A stretch of DNA of 6,691 nucleotides from Chloroflexota bacterium (GCA_021788565.1 JAJYKO010000310.1:1-6691), one strand, 5' to 3'; numbered from the stretch's first letter, positions 1 through 4,956 are shown. Program-made: numbers and translations. The notes: generated by a model from the sequence alone, not told the origin.

Positions 1-47
1 GAACCCTGGGCATCGGGCATATCCAGGAACATGGGATCCTGTCTCAT
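1..47 (-). CDS. Possible 5' end of a hypothetical protein, cut by the left window edge
   Basis: An ATG whose complement lies at 45-47 opens a minus-strand frame reading MRQDPMFLDMPDAQG and running off base 1. A Shine-Dalgarno-like GAGGTG (complement of 54-59) sits six bases upstream, which supports a real start here. However, the same frame continues backwards through an amber codon at 75-77 into another protein-like stretch, so this ATG may instead be an internal methionine of a longer, broken gene. Only 15 residues are visible, no family is recognisable and no function is proposed. Confidence 0.3.
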   Translation of the reverse strand, partial: MRQDPMFLDMPDAQG

Positions 48-74
48 CGCGAGCACCTCGACAGGCGGGATGCC

Positions 75-218
75 CTACTCTACAACACTATCACTCATGT
101 TGGTGAGCAGATCCATATACAGTGCCCGTCGACCAATAGACAGGATTTCTTCACAACCTCTCAGCATGACACGGTAGCGACCTCGGCGATACACTTCACG
201 GCCTCGGAGAGGGAACAC
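75..218 (-). CDS. Small hypothetical ORF or 5' fragment of an amber-interrupted gene
   Basis: A minus-strand frame starting at GTG (complement of 216-218) encodes 47 residues ending in LLTNMSDSVVE and TAG at 75-77. The middle (YRRGRYRVMLRGCEEILSIG) looks like genuine protein, with alternating basic and hydrophobic residues. No good ribosome binding site precedes the GTG; the frame is open for another eight codons upstream before a TGA, so the start is uncertain. After the TAG the same frame continues as GIPPVEVLAM into the candidate start at 47, so this may be the front of one gene broken by a CAG-to-TAG type change. The 1-250 stretch looks less GC-rich than its neighbours. I do not recognise the family. 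Confidence 0.35.
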   Translation of the reverse strand: MFPLRGREVYRRGRYRVMLRGCEEILSIGRRALYMDLLTNMSDSVVE

Positions 219-244
219 TAAAAGACCCTGAGACCGAAGCCGTC

Positions 245-252
245 AGGGGGTG
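245..252 (+). promoter_or_regulatory. Ribosome binding site deciding the PspC start
   Basis: AGGGGGTG lies five bases before the ATG at 258, good spacing for that start. The in-frame GTG at 252 would overlap the motif itself, so it is the less likely start. Confidence 0.55.
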
Positions 253-257
253 TGGAG

Positions 258-455
258 ATGAAGCGGCTGTATCGTTCCAGGCGCGAGCGCATAATCGCCG
301 GTGTATGCGGTGGTATCGGCGAATACTTCGGCGTCGACCCCACCGTGGTTCGCCTCGTATGGGTGGTGCTGTCACTACCCGGCTTCGGGATCCCCGCGGT
401 CCTGGCCTACGTGATTTGCTGGGCGGTCATCCCGCCGGCGCCGATCGCCATCTGA
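258..455 (+). CDS. PspC domain-containing small membrane protein
   Basis: A 65-residue protein that is essentially one PspC domain. The basic N-terminus (MKRLYRSRRERIIAGVCGGI) carries the family's hallmark R-x-I-x-GVCGGIGEYFGVDPTVVRL segment at about residues 9-34. A hydrophobic stretch (about 31-61, VVRLVWVVLSLPG then AVLAYVICWAVIPP) forms one or two membrane passes. PspC proteins are inner-membrane components or relatives of the phage-shock envelope-stress response. Stand-alone versions of this length are common in Gram-positive and Chloroflexota-type bacteria, and their partners vary. No pspA- or pspB-like gene is in view, so an actual stress role is inference. It appears to be a single-gene unit. 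ATG 258 is preferred over GTG 252 because of the ribosome binding site spacing. Confidence 0.9.
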   Translation: MKRLYRSRRERIIAGVCGGIGEYFGVDPTVVRLVWVVLSLPGFGIPAVLAYVICWAVIPPAPIAI

Positions 456-467
456 GACGAGGGATCG

Positions 468-553
468 GGGGGCAGGGGTCGGGGGTCAGTGGGCGCGGAG
501 AGGAGTCCCCGTGTCCCAGCGTCTCCATCTTCCGCTCCCAAACCCCTGCCCCC
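468..553. repeat. Long-range 12-bp inverted repeat in a G/C-skewed spacer
   Basis: GGGGGCAGGGGT at 468-479 is exactly complementary to ACCCCTGCCCCC at 542-553, with 62 bases between. The spacer (456-582) is strikingly purine-G-rich on its left side and C-rich on its right. It could fold into a long-range stem after the PspC gene. No T-tract follows, so a terminator is not established. It may simply be low-complexity intergenic repeat sequence; related words recur at 4904-4923. Confidence 0.45.
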
Positions 554-570
554 TGTCCCCCTCAATGGGT

Positions 571-576
571 TAGAAT
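571..576 (+). promoter_or_regulatory. Possible -10 element for the SCO1664-family gene
   Basis: TAGAAT at 571-576 lies six bases before the ATG at 583. This would start transcription at or very near that ATG, giving a leaderless message. No recognisable -35 hexamer lies 17 bases upstream (548-553 is GCCCCC). Weak on its own, but it fits the absence of a Shine-Dalgarno sequence before 583. Confidence 0.3.
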
Positions 577-582
577 TCCCTC

Positions 583-1392
583 ATGGCACGAAGTCACAAG
601 GAGCCTCGGCACGCGCGTGGCAGCAGGAAGCGGATGAACGAAGCAGCTCTTCTGACCGCCTCCGGCAAACTGCTCTCCTCACCTCGCGATGCGCTGCCGC
701 TGCTGGAGCAGGCAGAGATCACAAGCTATCAGGTGGTGCCCGCGGGAACCAACTACACCTTCGTCGCCCTGATGTCGGTCGATGGCCAGGAGCCTTTCCT
801 TGGCATCTACAAACCTCAGCGCGGCGAAAACCCGCTGTGGGACTATCCGGACGGCACCCTCTACCGTAGGGAACATGCTTCCTACATCGCCAGCACCCTG
901 CTGGGATGGCCGAACATCCCACCCACGGTCATTCGCGACGGCCCCTTCGGGCTGGGCATCGTCCAGCTGTTCGTCCCGGGGCATGCCGACCAGGATTTCT
1001 TTGATTTTCGCGGCCGCTGCCAGCAGGAACTGATGGAGATCGCCCTGTTCGATCTTGTGGTCAACAATGGTGACCGAAAGGCTGGCCACTGCATCCTGGG
1101 CGTGGATGGCCGGATCTGGGCCATAGATCACGGCCTCACCTTCAATCCCTTCACGAGGCTGCGAACCGTGCTGTGGGATTACCAGGGCGACCCGATCCCC
1201 GAGCGGCTGCTGGCTGACCTCCGAGCCCTCCAGCAGGACTCGGCTCGCCAGGGGGAGGTACGCCGTCTGCTGGGTGCCGAGCTAGAGGCCGACGACGTCG
1301 AGGCCTTCTTCACGCGGTTGGAGCGGGTCCTGCGCGGCGGTAGGTACCCGCGGCTGGACTCCAACCGCAACCTCCCCTGGCCACTGGTGTAG
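583..1392 (+). CDS. SCO1664 family protein (PI3/PI4-kinase-like fold)
   Basis: A 269-residue protein of the SCO1664 family, whose biochemical function is not established. It has the layout of the atypical PI3/4-kinase/HipA-like fold. A glycine-containing nucleotide-loop candidate (GTNYTF, 55-60) comes first. Then comes the strand lysine K77 in GIYKPQRGENPLWDYPDGTL, a family signature. The catalytic-loop candidate is NNGDRKAGH (161-169), and the metal-binding D182-H183-G184 lies in IDHGLTF. Phosphotransfer to an unknown substrate is therefore inferred. In Actinobacteria the family usually sits beside DUF3090 and a histidine-phosphatase-like gene, near mshC (from memory); here DUF3090 is 940 bases downstream. 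The first 17 residues (MARSHKEPRHARGSRKR) are unlike the family. ATG 634, with AGGA five bases before it, is a serious alternative start giving 252 residues. Confidence 0.9.
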   Translation: MARSHKEPRHARGSRKRMNEAALLTASGKLLSSPRDALPLLEQAEITSYQVVPAGTNYTFVALMSVDGQEPFLGIYKPQRGENPLWDYPDGTLYRREHASYIASTLLGWPNIPPTVIRDGPFGLGIVQLFVPGHADQDFFDFRGRCQQELMEIALFDLVVNNGDRKAGHCILGVDGRIWAIDHGLTFNPFTRLRTVLWDYQGDPIPERLLADLRALQQDSARQGEVRRLLGAELEADDVEAFFTRLERVLRGGRYPRLDSNRNLPWPLV

Positions 1393-1396
1393 TTGT

Positions 1397-2197
1397 TTAC
1401 GCCGCCCGCATGGAACGTTCGGCCTCTCCCATCTCGGCCAGCCAGGCAAATGGGTCGTCGGTGATCGGTACGTATTCCAGGCCCACGTACCCCGTGTAGC
1501 CCGTCTCCTCCAGCGCCCGAAGCACGTTGGGAAAGTTTATCTCCCCTGTACCGGGCTCGTGGCGACCGGGCACGTCCGCTACCTGGACGTGGCCGATCTT
1601 GTCGATGTTCTTCGTCAGCGTCGCGATCAGGTTGCCCTCCATCAGCTGCATCTGGAAGAGGTCATCCTGGAAGCGAACGTTGGGCTGGTCGACCAGGTCC
1701 ACGATCTCCACGGCCTGCCGCGAGTAGTTGACCAGGTAGCCTGGAAGCATGGAGTTGGCTATAGCCTCGACGAGCAAGATCACTCCCGCATCCGCGGCCA
1801 GCGCCGCCGCCTGCTGAAGACGTTGCACCACCAGGTCGCGCTGCTCCTCCCAGCTCGCGCCGGGGGCAGCCATTCCCACCAGGGAGTTGAGCCGCCGGCA
1901 GCCAAGCTGTCTCGCCGCTTCCAACCCCTCGTCCAGGCTTCGGCGAAACTCATCCCCGGCATCGGGATTGCAGAGATATCCGTAGTCGGTCTTGAGAGTG
2001 GGATCGGCAGTTTCCAGGTCGAAGAGGACAACCTCGAGACCAGATGACCCCTGGGCCGATATCAGCCTGGGCAACCCGAAGGTCGAAACGAAAAGGAACT
2101 CGAAGCCGTTTATTCCCGCTTCGGACACCCTCTGCAGCCTCTCCTCCAGGGGATGGTCTCGCATGAGGGTGGAGATGTTGGCTGAGTACTTTAGCAT
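1397..2197 (-). CDS. hyi: Hydroxypyruvate isomerase-like TIM-barrel sugar isomerase
   Basis: A 266-residue AP-endonuclease-2/xylose-isomerase-like TIM barrel, matching Hyi in length and layout. Hyi interconverts hydroxypyruvate and tartronate semialdehyde in glyoxylate use; the close relative OtnI isomerises 2-oxo-tetronates, and the two cannot be separated by eye. Family features in order are MLKYSANISTLM at the first strand, GFEFLF (31-36), LNSLVG (103-108), E144 in LLVEAIAN, D178/D179 in FQDDLFQMQLMEG, H203 in IGHVQVADVPGR, EPGTGEINF (214-222), and E241 in GLEY. E144, the aspartate, the histidine and E241 are the usual metal and catalytic positions. Start ATG 2197 has GGAGGG (complement of 2205-2210) seven bases upstream. 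The gene ends four bases from the convergent SCO1664-family gene and is divergent from DUF3090. No gcl or tartronate semialdehyde reductase gene is in view. Confidence 0.88.
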   Translation of the reverse strand: MLKYSANISTLMRDHPLEERLQRVSEAGINGFEFLFVSTFGLPRLISAQGSSGLEVVLFDLETADPTLKTDYGYLCNPDAGDEFRRSLDEGLEAARQLGCRRLNSLVGMAAPGASWEEQRDLVVQRLQQAAALAADAGVILLVEAIANSMLPGYLVNYSRQAVEIVDLVDQPNVRFQDDLFQMQLMEGNLIATLTKNIDKIGHVQVADVPGRHEPGTGEINFPNVLRALEETGYTGYVGLEYVPITDDPFAWLAEMGEAERSMRAA

Positions 2198-2288
2198 TCT
2201 GTTTCCCTCCGGACATAGGAGCTACGAATTGGCCCTGTCGCCGCAGGGTTCCAGCACCTTTGGCAAGCTGCGTACCCCACCGAGGCTG

Positions 2289-2297
2289 TGGTATGCT
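2289..2297 (+). promoter_or_regulatory. Candidate extended -10 promoter for the DUF3090 gene
   Basis: TGGTATGCT fits an extended -10 element (TG-N-TATGCT). It would start transcription near 2304, about 28 bases before the ATG at 2332. No convincing -35 hexamer is seen at the usual distance, as is common for extended -10 promoters. Confidence 0.35.
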
Positions 2298-2308
2298 TGA
2301 TCACAAAA

Positions 2309-2318
2309 TGGTTAACCA
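2309..2318. promoter_or_regulatory. Perfect 10-bp palindrome TGGTTAACCA in the DUF3090 leader
   Basis: TGGTTAACCA is exactly self-complementary. It lies between the candidate -10 element and the AGAGG ribosome binding site, in the 134-base divergent region shared with the isomerase gene. The position suits an operator for a dimeric regulator, but no regulator family is indicated and a palindrome this short can arise by chance. Confidence 0.3.
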
Positions 2319-2331
2319 ATAAGAGGCAAGG

Positions 2332-2841
2332 ATGACGGACGCATCCTACGATTTCGGACCGGTTTCCCGCGTGGACGCGGATGCCGTGGGCGCTCCGGGT
2401 CACCGGACGTTTCGGCTCGTGGTGATCGGCGGGGAGGGCGTGGCCACCCTGTGGCTGGAGAAGGAGGAGCTGCAGGCCCTGGGTGTTGCAATCGACCAGA
2501 TGCTGGCGAGGCTCTCCAAAAGGCCAGAATGGAAGTATTACGGCTCCGCCCCTGAGCCCTACGAGCCGAGTGGAGAGGTCGATTTCAGCCCTTCGGTGGA
2601 GTTCAAAGTCGGGCAGCTGTCTATTGGCTACGATACAGGCAAGAAGATGTTCGTGCTGCTTGCCCACGATGCCGAGGACGATCCTGAGGGCCCCGCGACC
2701 TTCACCTGCTTTGCCAACTCTTCACAGCTGCGGTCTCTCAGCAGACGCATTACCACGGTGGTTTCGGCAGGCAGGCCTCGGTGCACGCTGTGCGGCGATC
2801 CCATGGAGCCCGAGGGTCACGTCTGCGTGCGGCTTAACTAG
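2332..2841 (+). CDS. DUF3090 family protein
   Basis: A 169-residue protein of the DUF3090 family; function unknown. The N-terminal half has the family's strand-rich pattern (YDFGPVSRVDADAVGAPGHR, then FRLVVIGGEGVATLWLEKEE) followed by a helix (residues 43-62). The C-terminus carries the characteristic small metal-knuckle-like end: C151-x2-C154-x8-H163-x-C165 in RCTLCGDPMEPEGHVC. Three cysteines and a histidine could bind zinc, which is inference. ATG 2332 has AGAGG (2322-2326) five bases upstream. DUF3090 is typically a neighbour of SCO1664-family and histidine-phosphatase-like genes. The SCO1664 partner is upstream on the same strand but is separated by the antisense isomerase gene, and no phosphatase is in the window. 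Confidence 0.92.
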   Translation: MTDASYDFGPVSRVDADAVGAPGHRTFRLVVIGGEGVATLWLEKEELQALGVAIDQMLARLSKRPEWKYYGSAPEPYEPSGEVDFSPSVEFKVGQLSIGYDTGKKMFVLLAHDAEDDPEGPATFTCFANSSQLRSLSRRITTVVSAGRPRCTLCGDPMEPEGHVCVRLN

Positions 2842-2856
2842 CCCGGGCAAAGACAA

Positions 2857-2884
2857 TGGGCCGGCGTGTGGGTCCGCCGGCCCA
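2857..2884 (+). terminator. GC-rich hairpin after the DUF3090 gene
   Basis: TGGGCCGGCG (2857-2866) pairs perfectly with CGCCGGCCCA (2875-2884) around an eight-base loop, 15 bases after the DUF3090 stop. There is no T-tract, so it is a terminator-like or 3'-stabilising hairpin rather than a classic intrinsic terminator. Confidence 0.5.
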
Positions 2885-2892
2885 GAGCAGCG

Positions 2893-2919
2893 AGAAGGCT
2901 GTCCCCCCGACAGGCTTCT
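2893..2919. terminator. Second tandem hairpin downstream of the DUF3090 gene
   Basis: AGAAGGCTGTC (2893-2903) pairs with GACAGGCTTCT (2909-2919) around a five-C loop, with a single G-G mismatch. It follows the first hairpin by eight bases and lies 36 bases beyond the stop of the convergent kinase remnant, so it could act on either strand. No T-tract is seen. Confidence 0.4.
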
Positions 2920-2955
2920 ACACCGTGAATCCTCGCAAGAATCAAGCCAGCTTTT

Positions 2956-3138
2956 TCATTCGCCGATCTCGCCCGCCTTCCGCTGCCGCCTCACCTCGAC
3001 CAGGACCGTTGGAAGGCCGATCACGAAACGCGAGCCGCCGTCCTCTGGAAAGTCCGCTTCGAGCATCCCACCGTGCAGCCGCATTATTTGAAGGCTGATG
3101 TAAAGACCGAGCCCCGCTCCGCTCGCGTGCTCGGCCAT
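2956..3138 (-). pseudogene. Remnant: C-terminal end of a sensor histidine kinase
   Basis: The frame encodes about 60 residues matching the last part of a HATPase_c domain. SGAGLGLYISLQIMRLHGG (residues 6-24) is the G2 box and following helix, and GGSRFVIGLP (34-43) is the closing strand. A complete kinase would also need the dimerisation histidine (H box), the N box (asparagine) and the G1 box (DxGxG). None is found upstream on this strand: the frame before residue 3 reads AKVGERRCPM, unlike the expected LFERFYR-type lead-in. The gene has therefore lost everything but its 3' end, and the break lies near 3125-3140, about 85 bases from a palindromic repeat. It cannot work as a kinase. A short stand-alone product starting at the ATG (complement of 3136-3138) is possible but has no clear ribosome binding site. 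Confidence 0.65.
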
Positions 3139-3223
3139 TGGACATCGACGCTCTCCGACTTTCGCGCCCGGCGAGCGCCATGATGGGATGGTTCAGGAGG
3201 GAGGGCAGATGGGGTTACAGTCG

Positions 3224-3295
3224 GGGAGGGCGAGCCTCCCGGCGAGCCGCCACGTCGGTAGGAAACTGGCGGCTCAGCAGGAGCTTCGCCCTCCC
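3224..3295. repeat. EGEAPAEP-type palindromic repeat
   Basis: Arms 3224-3251 and 3268-3295 are complementary at 23 of 28 positions around a 16-base loop. The left arm can also form its own hairpin (GGGAGG with CCTCCC, loop GCGAG). Read on the minus strand the element encodes WEGEAPAEPP followed by RRGGSPGGSPSP, a peptide string I recall from spurious translations of a dispersed repeat in planctomycete and related genomes. It is annotated as DNA repeat, not protein. Confidence 0.65.
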
Positions 3296-3465
3296 ATTGT
3301 TCTCCCGAGCCCTCAGCGGCACTGCGACCCCAACGCTGAACCCTGCCGCCATGATCAATCGGTGGCACACGACGTGCCGTCTATTTCCGCAGAATGGGTG
3401 GCGGAGACCGGAACGTGCTGAGCCTGTCGCGTCGGGTCCGGCCGGCAGCTCAAGCGGTTCCCCTG
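3296..3465. other. Spacer without a supportable gene
   Basis: Between the palindrome and the small ORF's ribosome binding site I see no frame with protein-like composition. The open frames here are long only because of the high GC content. The one local structure noted is a 5-bp inverted repeat, GGCAC and GTGCC around ACGAC, near 3364-3378. It may be decayed coding sequence. Confidence 0.4.
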
Positions 3466-3483
3466 AAAGGAGGGCATGCGAAG

Positions 3484-3741
3484 ATGGCAGTACCCAATCC
3501 GGCCTGGCAGCCCGACATTGGTTCGGCATTGCGAAGGAGCCAATCCAGCGGCCCGCACGGCATGCAGCGCGTGTTCCTCCTGCGCCTTCGCCGCCTCACC
3601 TGGCTTAGGAGGAGTTGCGCCGGACAGCTGGACGAGACGGTTCTCAAGGTCCTCGATAGGGCTATCTACTCGACCTTCTGCGACTGTGTCGAGTTAGGGG
3701 TCACCGACGAGGCACGCCAGGTGCTGAAGAACGCCGCTTGA
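3484..3741 (+). CDS. Small hypothetical protein, 85 residues, cysteine-containing C-terminus
   Basis: ATG 3484 follows a strong ribosome binding site (AAAGGAGGG, 3466-3473) by ten bases. The product begins MAVPNPAWQPDIGSALRRSQ. A central arginine-rich stretch (VFLLRLRRLTWLRR, 30-43) follows, then a convincing acidic/amphipathic C-terminal part: LDETVLKVLDRAIYSTFCDC (49-68), ending ELGVTDEARQVLKNAA. Cysteines at 45, 66 and 68 could form a metal or redox site, but this is only a possibility. Third codon positions in the last 37 codons are mostly G or C, as in real genes here. The first half is less protein-like, and a second AGGAGGAG (3607-3614) lies inside, so the true start may be later. I recognise no family. 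It stands alone among repeats. Confidence 0.5.
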   Translation: MAVPNPAWQPDIGSALRRSQSSGPHGMQRVFLLRLRRLTWLRRSCAGQLDETVLKVLDRAIYSTFCDCVELGVTDEARQVLKNAA

Positions 3742-3831
3742 GCAGACCGGGATGTTCGCTGCGGGGCCTCTACTCGCGGCAATCCGCCCGCGCGGTTGAT
3801 GGTCATTAACCGATTGATTCGGTAACGGGAC

Positions 3832-3900
3832 GATGCGGGCCGGCAGGGCCGCCGGCCCCTACAAGGGGTGTAGGGGCGGCCGGCTCTGGCCGCCCGCATC
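3832..3900. repeat. Two-unit REP/BIME-like palindrome, TGTAGGGG ends at the centre
   Basis: Arms 3832-3863 and 3869-3900 are complementary at 27 of 32 positions around the loop AGGGG. Each 32-base arm is also its own hairpin unit: TGTAGGGG, then an 8-bp stem with a six-base loop, then a GC-rich tail ending GCATC. The stem is GGGCCGGC/GCCGGCCC in the left unit (read from its TGTAGGGG end) and GGGCGGCC/GGCCGCCC in the right. The two units lie head to head. The same unit occurs twice more at 4957-5020. The element lies 90 bases after the small ORF, and no target-site duplication is evident. Confidence 0.7.
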
Positions 3901-3962
3901 CGGGGGAATTACCCAATCGACAAGCTAAAGACCATAAACCGCCGGCTCTGTCTCCTCGCGAA

Positions 3963-4028
3963 ACTCGCCTTGGCGGGTGAGGTAGTCCGCGCAGGCGGAC
4001 TTCGTCAGGGAGGAAGCCGGCGACTTCC
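3963..4028. repeat. Three tandem small hairpins upstream of the ACT-gene promoter
   Basis: Three stem-loops follow closely. ACTCGCC/GGCGGGT (3963-3978) has one G-T pair and a very short loop. AGTCCGC/GCGGACT (3984-4001) has loop GCAG and is perfect over 7 bp. GGAAG/CTTCC is at 4012-4028. The word AGTCCGCGCAGGCGGACT resembles a dispersed intergenic repeat I recall from Chloroflexota-type genomes. A flanking GCCGGCT (3941-3947) is echoed by AGCCGGC (4015-4021) as a weak outer inverted repeat. Apart from this and the palindrome at 3832-3900, nothing gene-like is seen in 3742-4079. Confidence 0.45.
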
Positions 4029-4079
4029 AGTTGCGCGGAGAGAACCCCGGTGTTGGTGAACCCACTCGTCGCGCCCGCG

Positions 4080-4108
4080 TTGACACACTCCCCGGCTTAT
4101 CCTATCCT
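4080..4108 (+). promoter_or_regulatory. Sigma-70-type promoter for the ACT-domain gene
   Basis: A consensus -35 hexamer TTGACA (4080-4085) is followed after exactly 17 bases by TATCCT (4103-4108), matching four of six -10 positions. Transcription would begin near 4115, about 29 bases before the start codon. This is the best promoter in the window. Confidence 0.7.
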
Positions 4109-4131
4109 CCATTGTCACCGATCCGCAGTCC

Positions 4132-4137
4132 AGGAGG
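4132..4137 (+). promoter_or_regulatory. Ribosome binding site fixing a GTG start
   Basis: AGGAGG, a full consensus site, lies six bases before GTG 4144. It decides the start of the ACT-domain gene in favour of that GTG. Confidence 0.75.
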
Positions 4138-4143
4138 CCGTTC

Positions 4144-4812
4144 GTGGAAGAGCTGGGTTCCAACGTCTTCGCAATCATGGTCCACACGCATGACCGGCCC
4201 GGCGTCCTGCATCTCCTTACCAAGGTGATATCCGACCACCACGCCAATATCGGCTACGTGGACATTACCGAGCGCCACGACGGCCAGGGGTCGACCTACT
4301 TCGAGCTGGAAGACGTGGCGGATCCGGAGGCGCTGATAGCGGACCTGCGCCGGCTGGATGCCGTGACCGACATCGAGGAGATGCCCTCCTTCTGGAAGAT
4401 CTTCGGGAAGCGGATCATCGTGATCGGCGGCGGAGCCCAGGTAGGGCAGGTGGTGTTGGGCGCGGTGAGCGAGGCAGACCGCCACAACATCCGCGGCGAA
4501 CGGATCTCCGTGGACACTATTCCACTCGTCGGCGAGAAGGAGCTGGCCGCGGCGGTCCGGGCCGTTGGGCGGCTTCACAGGGCGAAGGCTGTGGTGCTGG
4601 CCGGCTCACTGATGGGCGGGGATATCACCGAGGCGGTCAAAGAGCTCAAGGAGAAGGGGATCGCCGTGATCTCCCTAAACATGGCCGGAAGCGTGACCGA
4701 TGTGGCGGACCTGGTGGTGACCGATCCGGTTCAGGCGGGCGTCATGGCCGTCATGCACGTTGCGAGCACCGCCAGGTTCGACATCTCTCGCCAGCAGGGA
4801 CGGCGGTACTGA
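4144..4812 (+). CDS. ACT domain protein with DUF5612-type C-terminal domain
   Basis: A 222-residue two-domain protein. Residues about 7-80 are an ACT domain, with a first strand ([10 protein letters not shown]), the turn D17-R18-P19-G20, the helix [17 protein letters not shown], and strands YVDITE and TYFELED. ACT domains usually bind small ligands such as amino acids. Residues about 88-222 resemble the domain I know as DUF5612, found in methanogens and some bacteria. They include [15 protein letters not shown] with a Rossmann-like GGGAQVG turn at 95-101, then [32 protein letters not shown] and [12 protein letters not shown]. No catalytic residues are known for it, so a ligand-sensing regulatory role is inference. 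The gene appears monocistronic, with its own promoter and ribosome binding site, and converges on korB; a functional link to KorAB is unproven. Confidence 0.85.
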   Translation: MEELGSNVFAIMVHTHDRPGVLHLLTKVISDHHANIGYVDITERHDGQGSTYFELEDVADPEALIADLRRLDAVTDIEEMPSFWKIFGKRIIVIGGGAQVGQVVLGAVSEADRHNIRGERISVDTIPLVGEKELAAAVRAVGRLHRAKAVVLAGSLMGGDITEAVKELKEKGIAVISLNMAGSVTDVADLVVTDPVQAGVMAVMHVASTARFDISRQQGRRY

Positions 4813-4843
4813 GACGGGGAGAGGGGAGAAGGACCGAACCAGA

Positions 4844-4892
4844 ATAGGCAGGATAGGAAACGGTAATACCTTCCCCATCCTGTCCATCCTAT
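4844..4892. terminator. Imperfect stem-loop after the ACT-domain gene
   Basis: ATAGG-CAGGAT-A-GGAA (4844-4859) can pair with TTCC, ATCCTG and CCTAT within 4871-4892, with bulges on the right arm. It lies about 30 bases after the ACT-domain stop and is followed by only TTT. It may act as a weak terminator, or may be a copy of the AGGATGGACAGGAT-type intergenic repeat; the sequence does not decide. Confidence 0.3.
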
Positions 4893-4956
4893 TTCGTACG
4901 CCTAACCCCTGGCCTCTGACCCCGGCAGCCTAGTTCGGCTATACGATGGCTCTGGC

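Noticed and set aside
252..257. GTG at 252 as the PspC start
   Set aside because: It overlaps the AGGGGGTG ribosome binding site; ATG 258 has better spacing and loses only two residues.
1559..2047. 162-residue plus-strand open frame opposite the isomerase gene
   Set aside because: Fully antisense to a well-supported TIM-barrel gene, with no ribosome binding site or family resemblance.
2191..2667. 158-residue minus-strand open frame opposite DUF3090
   Set aside because: Antisense shadow; the DUF3090 family match on plus is unambiguous.
3084..3368. 94-residue minus-strand frame containing GEAPAEP and GGSPGGSPSP
   Set aside because: It is a translation of the palindromic repeat at 3224-3295 plus out-of-frame kinase remnant, not a gene.
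3476..3697. 73-residue frame from ATG 3476
   Set aside because: The ATG is only two bases from the ribosome binding site, and the product is a Cys/Ala/Arg/Ser-rich shadow of the better frame starting at 3484.
3961..4030. Possible tRNA from the cluster of small stems
   Set aside because: The three stems are tandem rather than cloverleaf; no acceptor stem, T-loop (TTCRA) or anticodon arm of the right size can be placed.
4102..4578. 158-residue minus-strand open frame opposite the ACT-domain gene
   Set aside because: Overlaps the promoter, ribosome binding site and coding region of a recognised gene and has no protein-like features.
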